NCBI RefSeq assembly: GCF_900090295.1
Contig: NZ_LT607753.1
Coordinates: 5,270,001-5,334,000, forward strand
Length of the DNA stretch: 64,000 nucleotides
Reading direction: 5' to 3'
From: Micromonospora coxensis
GTDB lineage: Bacteria > Actinomycetota > Actinomycetes > Mycobacteriales > Micromonosporaceae
This document shows positions 39,699 through 48,955 of the stretch, piece by piece. Under the pieces are notes generated by a model. It saw only the letters and a program-made list of their open reading frames with translations, was not told where the DNA came from and did not search any database. The stretch's first letter is position 1. The number at the start of each line of letters is the position of its first letter. The translations under genes were made by a program, and so were the position numbers.

Positions 39699-40991
39699 AT
39701 GAGCGTCACCACGCGGCGTACCCGCCTTGCGGCCGCCGCCCTGGCCGCAGTGACCGCAATCGGCGGTCTCGCGGCCTGCGGCAACGACGACGACGCCACG
39801 GAGTCCGGCGGCAAGCCCGCCAAGCTGGTCGTGGACACCTTCGGCGAGTTCGGATACGACGAGATCGTCAAGCAGTACGAGAAGGACACCGGCATCAAGG
39901 TCGAGCTGCGCAAGACCGCGCAGCTCAACGAGTACCGCCCGAAGATCGTGCGGGCGCTCGCCACCGGCAAGGGCGCGGCCGACGTCGTCGCCCTGGAGGA
40001 GGGCATCCTCAACGAGTTCAAGGCCAACCCGGCCAACTGGGCCGACCTCGGCCCGCTGGTGTCCGACCACAGCAAGGACTACCTGCCCTGGAAGTGGGAG
40101 CTCGGCAAGGCGCCGGACGGCCGGCTGATCGGCCTGCCGACCGACGTGGGCTCGCTGGCGGTCTGCTACCGCCGTGACCTCTTCCAGGCGGCGAAGCTGC
40201 CGACCGAGCGGGACCAGGTCGCGGCCCTCTGGCCGGACTGGAACGCCTTCATCGAGACCGGCAAGAAGTACCGCGCCGCGACCGGCAAGGGCATGCTCGA
40301 CTCGGTCACCACCGCCTCCAGCGCGGTGATGTTCCAGCAGGGCGGCGACCTGTTCTACGACAAGCAGGACAACGTCGTCGCCGACACCAGCGCCTCGGTG
40401 AAGGCCGCCTGGGACACCGCGATCGCGATGGCCGACGCCAACATCACCGCCGAGACGGCCACCTGGTCGCCGGAGTGGTCGGCCGGCTTCAAGCAGGGCA
40501 CCTTCGCGGCGACCTTCTGCCCGTCCTGGATGCTCGGCATCGTCCAGGAGAACTCCGGGCCGGAGAACAAGGGCAAGTGGGACGTGGCACCGGTCCCCGG
40601 CGGCGCGGGCAACTGGGGCGGCTCCTGGCTCGCCGTGCCGACCCAGAGCAAGCACCCCAAGGAGGCGGCGAAGCTCGCCGAGTACCTGACCAACGCGCAG
40701 AGCCAGGTGGCGGCGTTCAAGGCCAAGGGCCCGCTGCCGACCAACCTGGAGGCGCTGAAGAACCCGGAGTTCCTCGCCTACACCAACGAGTACTTCAACA
40801 ACGCGCCGACCGGCAAGATCTTCGGTGACAGCGTCGCCAAGATCCAGCCGCTGCACCTCGGCCCGAAGCACCAGGCGGTGAAGGAGAACGCCTTCGAGCC
40901 GGCGCTGCGGTCGTACGAGAACGGGCAGTCGCCCAAGGACAAGGCCTGGGAGCAGTTCACCAAGGACGCCAAGACCCAGGGCGCCTTCTGA
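39699..40991 (+). CDS. cebE: Cellobiose/cellodextrin ABC transporter substrate-binding lipoprotein
   Basis: The 430-residue lipoprotein has signal peptide and lipobox GGLAACG. The family-1 sugar-binding core follows: KLVVDTFGEFGYDEIVKQYEKDTGIKVELR, ADVVALEEGILNEF, GLPTDVGSLAVCYRRDLFQAAKLP and a C-terminal EAAKLAEYLTNAQSQVAAFK. CebE of Streptomyces binds cellobiose and cellotriose outside the cell. The assignment rests on the following CebF/CebG-type permeases, the GH1 enzyme, and the CebR-type operators around the promoter. The ATG at 39699 follows GAGGGGTCAGG. A long hairpin separates it from cebF, which may raise its expression over the permeases. Confidence 0.85.
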   Translation: MSVTTRRTRLAAAALAAVTAIGGLAACGNDDDATESGGKPAKLVVDTFGEFGYDEIVKQYEKDTGIKVELRKTAQLNEYRPKIVRALATGKGAADVVALEEGILNEFKANPANWADLGPLVSDHSKDYLPWKWELGKAPDGRLIGLPTDVGSLAVCYRRDLFQAAKLPTERDQVAALWPDWNAFIETGKKYRAATGKGMLDSVTTASSAVMFQQGGDLFYDKQDNVVADTSASVKAAWDTAIAMADANITAETATWSPEWSAGFKQGTFAATFCPSWMLGIVQENSGPENKGKWDVAPVPGGAGNWGGSWLAVPTQSKHPKEAAKLAEYLTNAQSQVAAFKAKGPLPTNLEALKNPEFLAYTNEYFNNAPTGKIFGDSVAKIQPLHLGPKHQAVKENAFEPALRSYENGQSPKDKAWEQFTKDAKTQGAF

Positions 40992-41009
40992 TCACTGACC
41001 CACCACCGG

Positions 41010-41040
41010 CGGTGGCGTCCGGGTCTCCCGGACGCCACCG
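41010..41040 (+). other. 14-bp stem-loop between cebE and cebF
   Basis: Perfect arms (CGGTGGCGTCCGGG at 41010-41023 and complement at 41027-41040) with a 3-nt TCT loop. It sits in the 113-bp gap inside the operon, 18 bp after the cebE stop. It could stabilise cebE mRNA or partly terminate, giving excess binding protein. Confidence 0.7.
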
Positions 41041-41104
41041 GCGGCGTCCCGTTCCACGTACCGCCCGCCTCACCGGCCCCGCCGGCGCCGGGAAAGGACA
41101 CCGC

Positions 41105-42073
41105 ATGAGCCTGTCGGCCACGAGCGCGCCGCCGTCACCGGCCGCGCCGCCGCCCCCTCCCACCCGGCGCCGGAGCCGGGCGTTGACGCTCAACCGCCTC
41201 GACCTCAAGGTCTCCCCGTACCTCTACATCGCCCCGTTCTTCGTGCTGTTCTCGATCTTCGGGCTCTACCCGATGCTGCGCACCGCCTGGATGTCGCTGC
41301 ACGACTGGAACCTCATCGGCGAGCACAGCTTCATCGGGTTCGACAACTACACCCGGCTCTTCACCGACGAGTACTTCTGGAACGCCACGGTCAACACGTT
41401 CGGCATCTTCCTGCTGTCGACCGTCCCGCAGCTGCTGCTGGCGCTCTTCCTGGCGACCCTGCTCAACCGGACGTTGCTGCGCGCCCGCACGTTCTTCCGG
41501 ATGGCCATCTTCATGCCGAACGTGGTCTCCGTCGCGGCCGTGGCGATCGTCTTCGGCATGCTCTTCCAGCGCGACTTCGGCCTGTTCAACTGGCTGCTCG
41601 GCCTGGTCGGCGTCGACCCGGTCGACTGGGACGCGCAGAAGTGGAGCTCCTGGACCGCCATCTCGTCCATGGTCAACTGGCGCTGGACCGGCTACAACAC
41701 GCTGATCCTGCTCGCCGGCATGCAGGCGATCCCGAAGGACCTCTACGAGGCGGCGGCGATCGACGGGGCCAGCCAGTGGAAGCAGTTCTGGCGGATCACC
41801 CTGCCGATGCTCACCCCGACCTTCGTCTTCGTGGTCACCCTCTCCACCATCGGTGGACTCCAGCTCTTCACCGAGCCGCTGGTCTTCGCCAACGGCAACA
41901 TCATCGGTGGCGACCAGCGCGAGTTCCAGACGCTCGCGATGTACATGTACGAACTGGGCATCGAGAACCTGAACACCGCCGGGTACGGCGCCGCGGTGGC
42001 CTGGGCGATGTTCGTGATGATCGCCCTGGTCTCACTGGTGAACTTCCTGCTCGTCCGCCGTACGGTCAAGTGA
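41105..42073 (+). CDS. cebF: Cellobiose ABC transporter permease (MalF-like)
   Basis: The 322-residue permease starts with a proline/arginine-rich cytoplasmic tail, then six membrane helices: YLYIAPFFVLFSIFGLYPMLRTAW, TFGIFLLSTVPQLLLALFLATLL, AIFMPNVVSVAAVAIVFGMLF and others. The cytoplasmic EAA loop for ATPase contact is DLYEAAAIDGASQWKQFWRITLPMLTP. The ATG at 41105 follows GGAAAGGA. The cognate ATPase is absent, as in Streptomyces, where the shared MsiK ATPase serves this system. Confidence 0.9.
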   Translation: MSLSATSAPPSPAAPPPPPTRRRSRALTLNRLDLKVSPYLYIAPFFVLFSIFGLYPMLRTAWMSLHDWNLIGEHSFIGFDNYTRLFTDEYFWNATVNTFGIFLLSTVPQLLLALFLATLLNRTLLRARTFFRMAIFMPNVVSVAAVAIVFGMLFQRDFGLFNWLLGLVGVDPVDWDAQKWSSWTAISSMVNWRWTGYNTLILLAGMQAIPKDLYEAAAIDGASQWKQFWRITLPMLTPTFVFVVTLSTIGGLQLFTEPLVFANGNIIGGDQREFQTLAMYMYELGIENLNTAGYGAAVAWAMFVMIALVSLVNFLLVRRTVK

Positions 42074-42083
42074 GGAGCGACCC

Positions 42084-42926
42084 GTGAACTCGGCTTCCCA
42101 GCGCCTGTGGCGCACCAGCCCGCTGATGTACGTGGCCCTCGTGCTGGCGGTGCTCTTCTCGATCTATCCCTTCTACTACATGGTGGTCATCGCCACCCGC
42201 AGCCTGGACTCGATCAACGACGTGCCCCCGCCGTTCACCCCGGCCGGCTCGTTCGGCGACAACTTCGGCCGGGCGCTGGACAACGAGGCGGCGAACTTCG
42301 TCACCGGCCTGGTCAACTCGCTGATCGTCTCCACGGTGGTGACCGTCTCCGTGGTGATCACCGGCTCGCTGGCCGGCTTCGCCTTCGCCAAGCTGCGCTT
42401 CCGGGGCCGCAACATCCTGCTGCTGGCGATCATCGTGACCATGATGATCCCGACCCAGCTCGGCCTCATCCCGCTCTGGGGCATGATCCAGGACTTCGGC
42501 TGGTACGACACCCTCTACGCGGTGACCGTGCCCTTCCTGGTCAGCGCGTTCGGCGTGTTCATGATGCGGCAGTACGCCACCCAGGCCATCTCCGACGAGC
42601 TGATCGAGGCGGGCCGGGTGGACGGGGCCAGCACCTTCCGGATCTTCTGGAACATCGTGCTGCCCGCGCTGCGCCCGGCCGCCGCCGTGCTCGGCCTGCT
42701 CACCTTCATGGAGACCTGGAACTCCTACCTGTGGCCGTACGCCGTGCTCACCCCCGAGAACCCGACCCTGCAGGTGTCGCTGGCGTTCCTGTCGTACGCC
42801 TACTACACCGACTACTCGCAGGTGTTCGCCGCGACCGCCGTCGGCACCGTGCCGTTGGTGCTCGTGTTCATCCTGTTCGGCCGCCAGATCATCGGCGGGA
42901 TCATGGAAGGTGCCGTCAAGTCGTGA
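42084..42926 (+). CDS. cebG: Cellobiose ABC transporter permease (MalG-like)
   Basis: The 280-residue permease has six helices ([64 protein letters not shown]) and EAA loop [30 protein letters not shown] at 42084 follows GAGGAGCGAC, 10 bp after the cebF stop. The TGA overlaps the bglC start (GTGA). It pairs with cebF; an MsiK-like ATPase encoded elsewhere is expected. Confidence 0.9.
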   Translation: MNSASQRLWRTSPLMYVALVLAVLFSIYPFYYMVVIATRSLDSINDVPPPFTPAGSFGDNFGRALDNEAANFVTGLVNSLIVSTVVTVSVVITGSLAGFAFAKLRFRGRNILLLAIIVTMMIPTQLGLIPLWGMIQDFGWYDTLYAVTVPFLVSAFGVFMMRQYATQAISDELIEAGRVDGASTFRIFWNIVLPALRPAAAVLGLLTFMETWNSYLWPYAVLTPENPTLQVSLAFLSYAYYTDYSQVFAATAVGTVPLVLVFILFGRQIIGGIMEGAVKS

Positions 42927-44356
42927 GCAACCCGAGTCATCCGCCCGCCGTCGGCGTACTCGACCAGGGGCCGGAACTGACCTTCCCGCCCGGCTTCCTG
43001 TGGGGCGCGGCGACCGCCGCGTACCAGATCGAGGGGGCGGCCACCGAGGGTGGCCGTGCCCCGTCGATCTGGGACACGTTCAGCCACACCGAAGGGCGGG
43101 TGGTCGCCGGGCACACCGGGGACGTGGCCTGCGACCACTACCACCGGATGCCCGACGACGTGCGGCTGATGGCCGACCTGGGCCTGAAGTCGTACCGGTT
43201 CTCGGTGTCCTGGCCGCGGGTGCAGCCGGGTGGCTCGGGCCCGGCCAACGCCGAGGGCCTGGACTTCTACCGGCGGCTCGTCGACGAGCTGCTGGCGAAC
43301 GGGATCGAGCCCTGGCTGACCCTCTACCACTGGGACCTGCCCCAGCCGCTGGAGGACGCCGGGGGCTGGCCGGCCCGGGACACCGCCGGCCGGTTCGCCG
43401 ACTACGCCCAGCTCGTCGCCGACGCCCTCGGCGACCGGGTGAAGTACTGGACCACGCTCAACGAGCCGTGGTGCTCGGCGTTCCTCGGCTACGGCTCGGG
43501 CGTGCACGCCCCCGGCCGCTCGGACGGGGCGGACGCGGTCCGCGCCGGGCACCACCTGATGCTCGGCCACGGCCTCGCGGTGCAGGCGCTGCGCGCCAGC
43601 CGGCCGCAGGCGCAGCTCGGCATCACGGTCAACCTGTACCCGGTCACCCCGGCCAGCGACGCCCCCGGCGACGTCGACGCCGCCCGCCGCATCGACGCGC
43701 TGGCGAACCGGTTCTTCCTCGACCCGGTGCTGCGCGGGTCGTACCCGGCCGACCTCGCCGCCGACCTGCGGGAGGTCACCGACTTCGGGCACGTCCGCGA
43801 GGGCGACCTGACGGTCATCTCCACCCCGCTGGACCTGGTCGGCGTCAACTACTACAGCCGGCACGTGGTGGCCGCCCCGGTCGAGGGGGCGGAGCCGGAG
43901 AAGTACTGGCGGGCCCCGTCGTGCTGGCCGGGCAGCGAGGACGTCCGGTTCGTCACCCGGGGCGTCCCGGTCACCGACATGGACTGGGAGATCGACGCCC
44001 CGGGCCTGGTGGAGACGCTGCGCCGGGTGCACGAGGAGTACACCGACCTCCCGCTGTACGTCACCGAGAACGGCTCCGCCTTCGTCGACGCGGTGGTGGA
44101 CGGGCGGGTCGACGACGTCGACCGGCTCGCCTACTTCGACGCCCACCTGCGGGCGGCGCACGAGGCGATCGAGGCCGGGGTGCCCCTGCGGGGATACTTC
44201 GCCTGGTCGCTGATGGATAATTTCGAATGGGCCTGGGGTTACACCAAGCGGTTCGGGATGGTCTGGGTCGACTACGACACCCAGGCCCGTATCCCCAAGT
44301 CCAGCGCCAGGTGGTACGCCGAGGTGATCCGACGCAACGGTCTGGCCGCACAATAG
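42923..44356 (+). CDS. bglC: Beta-glucosidase, glycoside hydrolase family 1
   Basis: The 477-residue GH1 enzyme has the N-terminal [29 protein letters not shown] and the acid/base site [12 protein letters not shown]. The nucleophile site is [11 protein letters not shown], and the C-terminal sugar-site block is [28 protein letters not shown]. There is no signal peptide, so it acts in the cytoplasm on cellobiose imported by CebEFG, giving glucose. The GTG at 42923 overlaps cebG. Start and length are normal for the family. Confidence 0.95.
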   Translation: MSNPSHPPAVGVLDQGPELTFPPGFLWGAATAAYQIEGAATEGGRAPSIWDTFSHTEGRVVAGHTGDVACDHYHRMPDDVRLMADLGLKSYRFSVSWPRVQPGGSGPANAEGLDFYRRLVDELLANGIEPWLTLYHWDLPQPLEDAGGWPARDTAGRFADYAQLVADALGDRVKYWTTLNEPWCSAFLGYGSGVHAPGRSDGADAVRAGHHLMLGHGLAVQALRASRPQAQLGITVNLYPVTPASDAPGDVDAARRIDALANRFFLDPVLRGSYPADLAADLREVTDFGHVREGDLTVISTPLDLVGVNYYSRHVVAAPVEGAEPEKYWRAPSCWPGSEDVRFVTRGVPVTDMDWEIDAPGLVETLRRVHEEYTDLPLYVTENGSAFVDAVVDGRVDDVDRLAYFDAHLRAAHEAIEAGVPLRGYFAWSLMDNFEWAWGYTKRFGMVWVDYDTQARIPKSSARWYAEVIRRNGLAAQ

Positions 44357-44445
44357 GCGAAGGCCAGCAGCTTTCCGGGCGGTCCCGCCCCCGTACCCCC
44401 TCCCCGGGGTGGTGGCGGGCCCGCCCGACGTCGGAGGAGCAGACG

Positions 44446-45492
44446 ATGACAACGCAGCGCACCCGGTCGCTCGGGCGCCCGACACTCGACGCGGTCGCCG
44501 CCCGCGCGGGTGTCGGCCGCGGCACGGTCTCCCGGGTGGTCAACGGCTCACCCCAGGTCAGCCCCGAGGCCCGGGCCGCCGTGCAACAGGCGATCGCCGA
44601 GCTGGGGTACGTCCCGAACCGCGCCGCCCGGGCTCTGGTCACCCAGCGGACCGACTCGGTCGCCCTGGTGGTCTCCGAGTCGGGCGAGCGGGTCTTCACC
44701 GAGCCGTTCTTCGCCGGCATCGTGCGGGGTGTCAGCTCCGGGCTGCTGGAGACGCCCCTGCAGCTCTGGCTCGCCATGGTGCAGTCCCCGATCGAGCGGG
44801 AACGGGTCGAGCACCACCTGACCAACCAGCACGTCGACGGGGTCCTGCTGCTCTCGCTGCACGACTCCGACCCGCTGCCCACGCTGCTGGAGGAGCGGGA
44901 CCTGCCCACCGTGCTCGGCGGCCGGCCGGCGCGCATGCTCCAGCCCGGGGCCCGGCCCTCGTGGTTCGTCGACGTGGACAACGTCGGCGGCGCCCGGCAG
45001 GCGGTCGAGCACCTGGCCCGCCGGGGGCGGCGGCGGATCGCCACCATCGCCGGCCCGCAGGACATGGGCGCCGGCCTGGCCCGCCTCGCCGGTTACCGCG
45101 ACGCCGTGCGGGCCGCCGGGGCCGAGGTCGACCCCCGCATGATCGTGTACGGCGACTTCAGCGAGGGCAGCGGCGCGGCCGGGATGCGTCGGCTGCTGGA
45201 GGTCTGCCCCGATCTGGACGCCGTCTTCGTCGCCTCCGACCTGATGGCGTTCGGCGCGTTGAAGACGCTGCGCGAGGCGGGCCGCCGGGTGCCGGAGGAC
45301 GTGGCGGTCATCGGCTTCGACGACGCGCCGGTCGCCCGGCAGGCCGACCCGCCCCTGACCACGGTCTTCCAGCCGGTGGAGGAGATGGGCCGGCAGATGG
45401 CGCGGCTGCTGGTGGCCCGCATCCGGGGCGAGGAGATCCCCAGCCCACACATCCTGCTCGACACCCAGCTCATCCACCGCGCCTCCGCCTGA
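44446..45492 (+). CDS. cebR: LacI-family repressor, probable cellobiose-responsive CebR
   Basis: The 348-residue regulator has an N-terminal LacI helix-turn-helix (TLDAVAARAGVGRGTVSRVVNGSPQVSPEARAAVQQAI) and a periplasmic-binding-like effector domain (VDGVLLLSLHDSDPLPTLLEERDLPTVLGGRP; FVASDLMAFGALKTLREAGRRVPEDVAVIGFDD). CebR proteins bind TGGGAGCGCTCCCA and release it with cellobiose; three such sites are in this window, two at the ceb promoter and one before the GH9 cellulase. The gene follows bglC by 89 bp in the same orientation, which differs from Streptomyces griseus where cebR is upstream, so here it may be autoregulated by operon readthrough. ATG 44446 has GGAGGAG upstream. Confidence 0.88.
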   Translation: MTTQRTRSLGRPTLDAVAARAGVGRGTVSRVVNGSPQVSPEARAAVQQAIAELGYVPNRAARALVTQRTDSVALVVSESGERVFTEPFFAGIVRGVSSGLLETPLQLWLAMVQSPIERERVEHHLTNQHVDGVLLLSLHDSDPLPTLLEERDLPTVLGGRPARMLQPGARPSWFVDVDNVGGARQAVEHLARRGRRRIATIAGPQDMGAGLARLAGYRDAVRAAGAEVDPRMIVYGDFSEGSGAAGMRRLLEVCPDLDAVFVASDLMAFGALKTLREAGRRVPEDVAVIGFDDAPVARQADPPLTTVFQPVEEMGRQMARLLVARIRGEEIPSPHILLDTQLIHRASA

Positions 45493-45588
45493 CCCGCAGC
45501 CCGGGGCGGGCGGGGCAGGAGCCGCGGCGACGGTCTCAGCCGGTGGCGGACCGGCGGCGCGGCCCGGGCACGGCGTACCCGGGGGCCG

Positions 45589-46734
45589 TCACGACGTGCG
45601 GACCGCGCGCAGGCCGTGCGCGACCAGCGGCGCGACCATGTCGCCGATCCGGTCGAAGCCGGCACCGAGGGTCTGCCCGAGGGTGTGCCGGTAGTGGATG
45701 CCCTCGCAGATCACCGCGAGCTTGAAGCAGCCGAGCGCCACGTGCCAGTGCAGCGGCCCGACGTCGACGTCGCTGCGCCCGGCGTAGCGCTCGATCAGCT
45801 CCGCCCCGGTGGGGAACCCGGCGCGCGGGCCGATCCCGTCGGCGACCGGGTTGCCGGCGGCGAGGTCGCTGTCGCCGAGCACGTCCCAGTAGGTCAGCAG
45901 CAGCCCCAGGTCGGCCAGCGGGTCGCCCAGGGTGGCCATCTCCCAGTCGAGCACCGCGCGCACCGAGACCGGGTCGACGGTGGCGAGGAGGTTGTCCAGC
46001 CGGTAGTCGCCGTGCACGATCCGCCCGGCGTTCGCCCCCTCCGGGACGCTGCCGGCCAGCAGGTCGCGCAGCTCGTCGATGCCGGGCAGCGGGCGGCTGC
46101 GGGACCGGTCGAGCTGTCCGGCCCAGCGGCGCACCTGCCGGCCGAGGTACCCCTCGGGGCGGCCGAAGTCCGCCAGCCCGACCTCGGCCGGGTCGACGCT
46201 GTGCAGCGCGGCGAGGGTGTCCATCATCGCCAGGGCCAGCTCGCGCCGCCGCGCCTCGCCGAGCGGGTCGGTCTGGGCGCGGCTGCGGAACACCTCGCCG
46301 GGCACCCGCTGCATCAGGTAGAAGGGCGCGCCGACGACGTCCGGGTCGTCGCAGAGCAGCAGGGCGGCGGGGACCGGCACCGCGGTCGGGGTCAGCGCCG
46401 AGATCACCCGGAACTCGCGGGCCATGTCGTGCGCGGTGGCCAGCACGTGGCCCAGCGGCGGGCGGCGCAGCACCACCTCGTGCCCGCCGGAGCGCAGCAG
46501 GTACGTCAGGTTGGACTTGCCGCCGGCGATCAGGGTGGCGGTCAGCGGTGCGGCGGCCAGCTCGGGCCGGTGCGCGGCCAGGTAGCCGGCGAGCCGGTCG
46601 AGGTCCAGCCCCTTCGGGGAGCCGTCGCGCGCGCCGGCGGCGTCCGTCCCGGCGGCCGGGCGATCGGTGGGGGACGCGGCGGGGGAGGCCGGAGAACTCC
46701 CAGGCCGGAGCGCGTCGACGGCCGGATCGGTCAT
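45589..46734 (-). CDS. Phosphotransferase (APH/ACAD10-like kinase fold) family protein
   Basis: The product is 381 residues from ATG 46734. Kinase-like features include LIAGGKSNLTYLLRSGGHEVVLRRPPLG (ATP site), YLMQRVPGEVFRSR, the catalytic RIVHGDYRLDNLLA and metal-site VLDWEMATLGDPLADLGLLL. This branch resembles the ACAD10/APH-like proteins found near acyl-CoA genes rather than antibiotic kinases. A good promoter precedes it: TTGACA, 17 bp, TCAACT, with the ATG 6 bp later, implying a leaderless mRNA. The first 35 residues (proline, serine, alanine) look disordered. Confidence 0.85.
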   Translation of the reverse strand: MTDPAVDALRPGSSPASPAASPTDRPAAGTDAAGARDGSPKGLDLDRLAGYLAAHRPELAAAPLTATLIAGGKSNLTYLLRSGGHEVVLRRPPLGHVLATAHDMAREFRVISALTPTAVPVPAALLLCDDPDVVGAPFYLMQRVPGEVFRSRAQTDPLGEARRRELALAMMDTLAALHSVDPAEVGLADFGRPEGYLGRQVRRWAGQLDRSRSRPLPGIDELRDLLAGSVPEGANAGRIVHGDYRLDNLLATVDPVSVRAVLDWEMATLGDPLADLGLLLTYWDVLGDSDLAAGNPVADGIGPRAGFPTGAELIERYAGRSDVDVGPLHWHVALGCFKLAVICEGIHYRHTLGQTLGAGFDRIGDMVAPLVAHGLRAVRTS

Positions 46735-46740
46735 CCGAAT

Positions 46741-46769
46741 AGTTGATGGCAGCTCAGCTTTGTTGTCAA
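46741..46769 (-). promoter_or_regulatory. Promoter TTGACA, 17 bp, TCAACT of the phosphotransferase gene
   Basis: Consensus -35 at 46764-46769 and -10 at 46741-46746 on the minus strand; the ATG follows 6 bp later. The stretch is AT-rich compared with surroundings. Confidence 0.6.
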
Positions 46770-46883
46770 GGTCGGATTTTCCGCTCGGGACATGCCAGCG
46801 AAACGGGGGCGAAATGGTCAACCGGCAGGCTGGTGCCCAGCCTGCCGGCCGCCACGGCCGGCCCGCCGAGCGGAGGGACTGAC

Positions 46884-47585
46884 ATGTTGCTGAGAGTTCG
46901 GGTGACCCTGCCGGACCGACCCGGCACGCTCGGCCAGGTGGCCCGCACGCTCGGCGTCTCCGGCGCCGACATCGTCCAGGTCGTCGTCCTGGAACGGCTC
47001 GGCGGGCGGGCGGTGGACGACTTCACCGTGGTCTGGCCGGGCGCCGCCCGGGTGGAGCGGCTGCTGGCCGGACTGGCCGCCATCCCCGGGGTACGCGTCG
47101 ACGGGGTGTGGCGGGCGATCGGCGCGCCGACCACCACCGGGCAGGACGCCGAACTGCTCGCCCAGGTCGCCGCGAACCCCACCGACGGGGTCGCCACCCT
47201 GGTCGACGCGGTGCCCGGCCTGCTCGGCGCCGACTGGGCGGTGGCCGCGGTGGTGCCGCTGGACTGGGCCTCGCGCGGCGGCGGCGGGACGCCGACCGTC
47301 GGGCAGGCCAGCTGGCGGGCGCCCGAACCGCCCCGGCTGCCCGAGGTGACCCCGTTGCGGGCCCGGGCGCTGACCGGCGCCGACGGCACCCACTACGCGG
47401 TCGCGCCGTTCGGGCGGGCCGGTCTGGTGCTGGTCGTCGCCCGCGACCACACCGAGCCGCTGACCGCCGCCGCGTTCCACGCCACCGAGGTGGACCGGTT
47501 GGCCCAGCTCGTCCGGGCCGGCGCGGTGATCCTCGGCGACCGGCTCGACCTGGTCGGCCCGGCGGCGGTGACCAGCGTCACCTGA
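46884..47585 (+). CDS. ACT-domain protein
   Basis: The product is 233 residues. The N-terminal 75 residues form an ACT domain (MLLRVRVTLPDRPGTLGQVARTLGVSGADIVQVVVLERLGGRAVDDFTVVWP). The rest is GAF-like or unassigned, with LPEVTPLRARALTGADGTHYAVAPFGRAGLVLVVARDHTEPLTAAAFHATEVDRLAQLVRAGAVIL reminiscent of a GAF domain end. ACT domains bind amino acids and regulate enzymes. ATG 46884 follows GGAGGG. The next gene also starts with an ACT domain, so they may act on the same amino-acid signal. Confidence 0.78.
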   Translation: MLLRVRVTLPDRPGTLGQVARTLGVSGADIVQVVVLERLGGRAVDDFTVVWPGAARVERLLAGLAAIPGVRVDGVWRAIGAPTTTGQDAELLAQVAANPTDGVATLVDAVPGLLGADWAVAAVVPLDWASRGGGGTPTVGQASWRAPEPPRLPEVTPLRARALTGADGTHYAVAPFGRAGLVLVVARDHTEPLTAAAFHATEVDRLAQLVRAGAVILGDRLDLVGPAAVTSVT

Positions 47586-47673
47586 GCTTGGCCGCCGGTT
47601 CCCGGGGTGTCACCGCCGGGCAACGACGTGGCAACAGCCGCCCGGCAGTGTCGTAGCGGGGAAGGGAGTGGAC

Positions 47674-48777
47674 ATGGCGTTGTGGCGGATCCGAGCGACG
47701 GTGGACGACCGGCCGGGCTACCTGTCGGTGCTCACGGCGAGCCTCGCCCTGCGCGGGGTCAACATCCTCACCGTGCAGGTGCACACCACCGAGGCCGGGG
47801 CGGTCGACGACTTCCTCGTCGACGCGCCGGACGCGCTCGGCGAGGCGGACCTGGTCGCCGCCGTGGAGCGGGGCCGGGGGCGGGACTGCTGGGTGGCGCG
47901 CAGCGAGGCGCGCGGCCTGGTGGACCAGCCGACCCGGGTGCTGGGCCTGGCGACCCGGCTGGTGCGGGACCCGGAGGCGACCGGGGAGGCGCTGCGCGTC
48001 CTGCTCGGCGCGGACGAGGTGAGCTGGCGGCCGACGCCGGCCGGCCCGGGCGGCGGGGTCGGCGCGTCGACCATGCTGCTGGCCGACCCGACCGGTGGGG
48101 CGTACGAGCTGCGCCGGCTCCAACCGAGCTTCACCCCGGCCGAGTACGCCCGGGCGCAGGCGCTCCTCGAACTGGCGGGCGGCCTCGCCCGGCGGGACGC
48201 CGACCGGGTGACCCTGGTGCTGCCCGACTCGTCCGAGACGGTCGTCCGCCCGGCGACCGTGGACGACCTGGCCGGCGTGGTGGAACTGCACGAGGCGTGC
48301 TCGGCGCGCAGCCGGCAGCGGCGCTACCTGAGCGGGGCGGGGTGCCCGTCGCCGGGGCGGCTGCGTCGGCTGCTGGACCCGGTCCGGGGGGTCAGCCTGG
48401 TCGCTACGGTCCCAGGCTCCGGGGCGGCGGCGGAGTCGGTGGTCGCGATGGCGAACCTCCTCGGCGAGGGGGACGAGGCCGAGGCGGCCCTGCTGGTCCG
48501 GGACGACTGGCAGCGGCGCGGTCTCGGCTCGGCGCTGCTGCGCCGGCTGCTCGGTCACGCCGACCGGGCCGGGTACGCCGCCGTGCTGCTGCACGTGCAC
48601 GCGGAGAACGCCCCGATGCTGCGCACCGTACGCCGGCTGGGCCGGCCGACCCCGATCGAGCGGGACGGCGCCCTGCTGACCGTGACGGTGCCGCTGACCA
48701 CCCGCGCGGCGTCGGCGGGCCGGATCGGGCCGCCCCGGCAGGCCGACGCGACCGCTCGGGCGCGGCGGCGGGGGTGA
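47674..48777 (+). CDS. ACT domain fused to GNAT acetyltransferase
   Basis: The product is 367 residues from ATG 47674 (GAAGGGA lies 7 bp upstream; a GTG at 47668 is too close to it). An N-terminal ACT domain (WRIRATVDDRPGYLSVLTASLALRGVNILTVQVHTTEAGAVDDFLVDAP) matches the start of the previous gene. The C-terminal half is a GNAT fold, from SSETVVRPATVDDLAGVVELHEAC through LLVRDDWQRRGLGSALLRRLLGHADRAGYAAVLLHV. An ACT-regulated acetyltransferase would be controlled by an amino acid, as in actinobacterial protein-lysine acetyltransferases with amino-acid-binding ACT domains. Which amino acid and target are unknown. Confidence 0.82.
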   Translation: MALWRIRATVDDRPGYLSVLTASLALRGVNILTVQVHTTEAGAVDDFLVDAPDALGEADLVAAVERGRGRDCWVARSEARGLVDQPTRVLGLATRLVRDPEATGEALRVLLGADEVSWRPTPAGPGGGVGASTMLLADPTGGAYELRRLQPSFTPAEYARAQALLELAGGLARRDADRVTLVLPDSSETVVRPATVDDLAGVVELHEACSARSRQRRYLSGAGCPSPGRLRRLLDPVRGVSLVATVPGSGAAAESVVAMANLLGEGDEAEAALLVRDDWQRRGLGSALLRRLLGHADRAGYAAVLLHVHAENAPMLRTVRRLGRPTPIERDGALLTVTVPLTTRAASAGRIGPPRQADATARARRRG

Positions 48778-48876
48778 CGGGAAGGGGCGGGCGGGGCGCG
48801 ACCACCCGCGTCGGGGACGGTGCCCACGTCACCCGACGCATCCCGGCCGGCCTCCGGTGCGGAGGACGGCGCGACG

Positions 48877-48903
48877 GCAGGGCCCCCGGTGCGGGGGCCC
48901 TGC
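48877..48903. terminator. 12-bp hairpin between convergent genes
   Basis: Perfect arms GCAGGGCCCCCG and complement around a GTG loop, between the ACT-GNAT gene (ends 48777) and the glyoxalase-like gene (ends 48956, minus). It can serve both strands. Confidence 0.7.
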
Positions 48904-48955
48904 CCGGCTGCGGGCCGGGGGGCGGGTGTCGAAGGCCAGGGACTCCGACGCCGAC

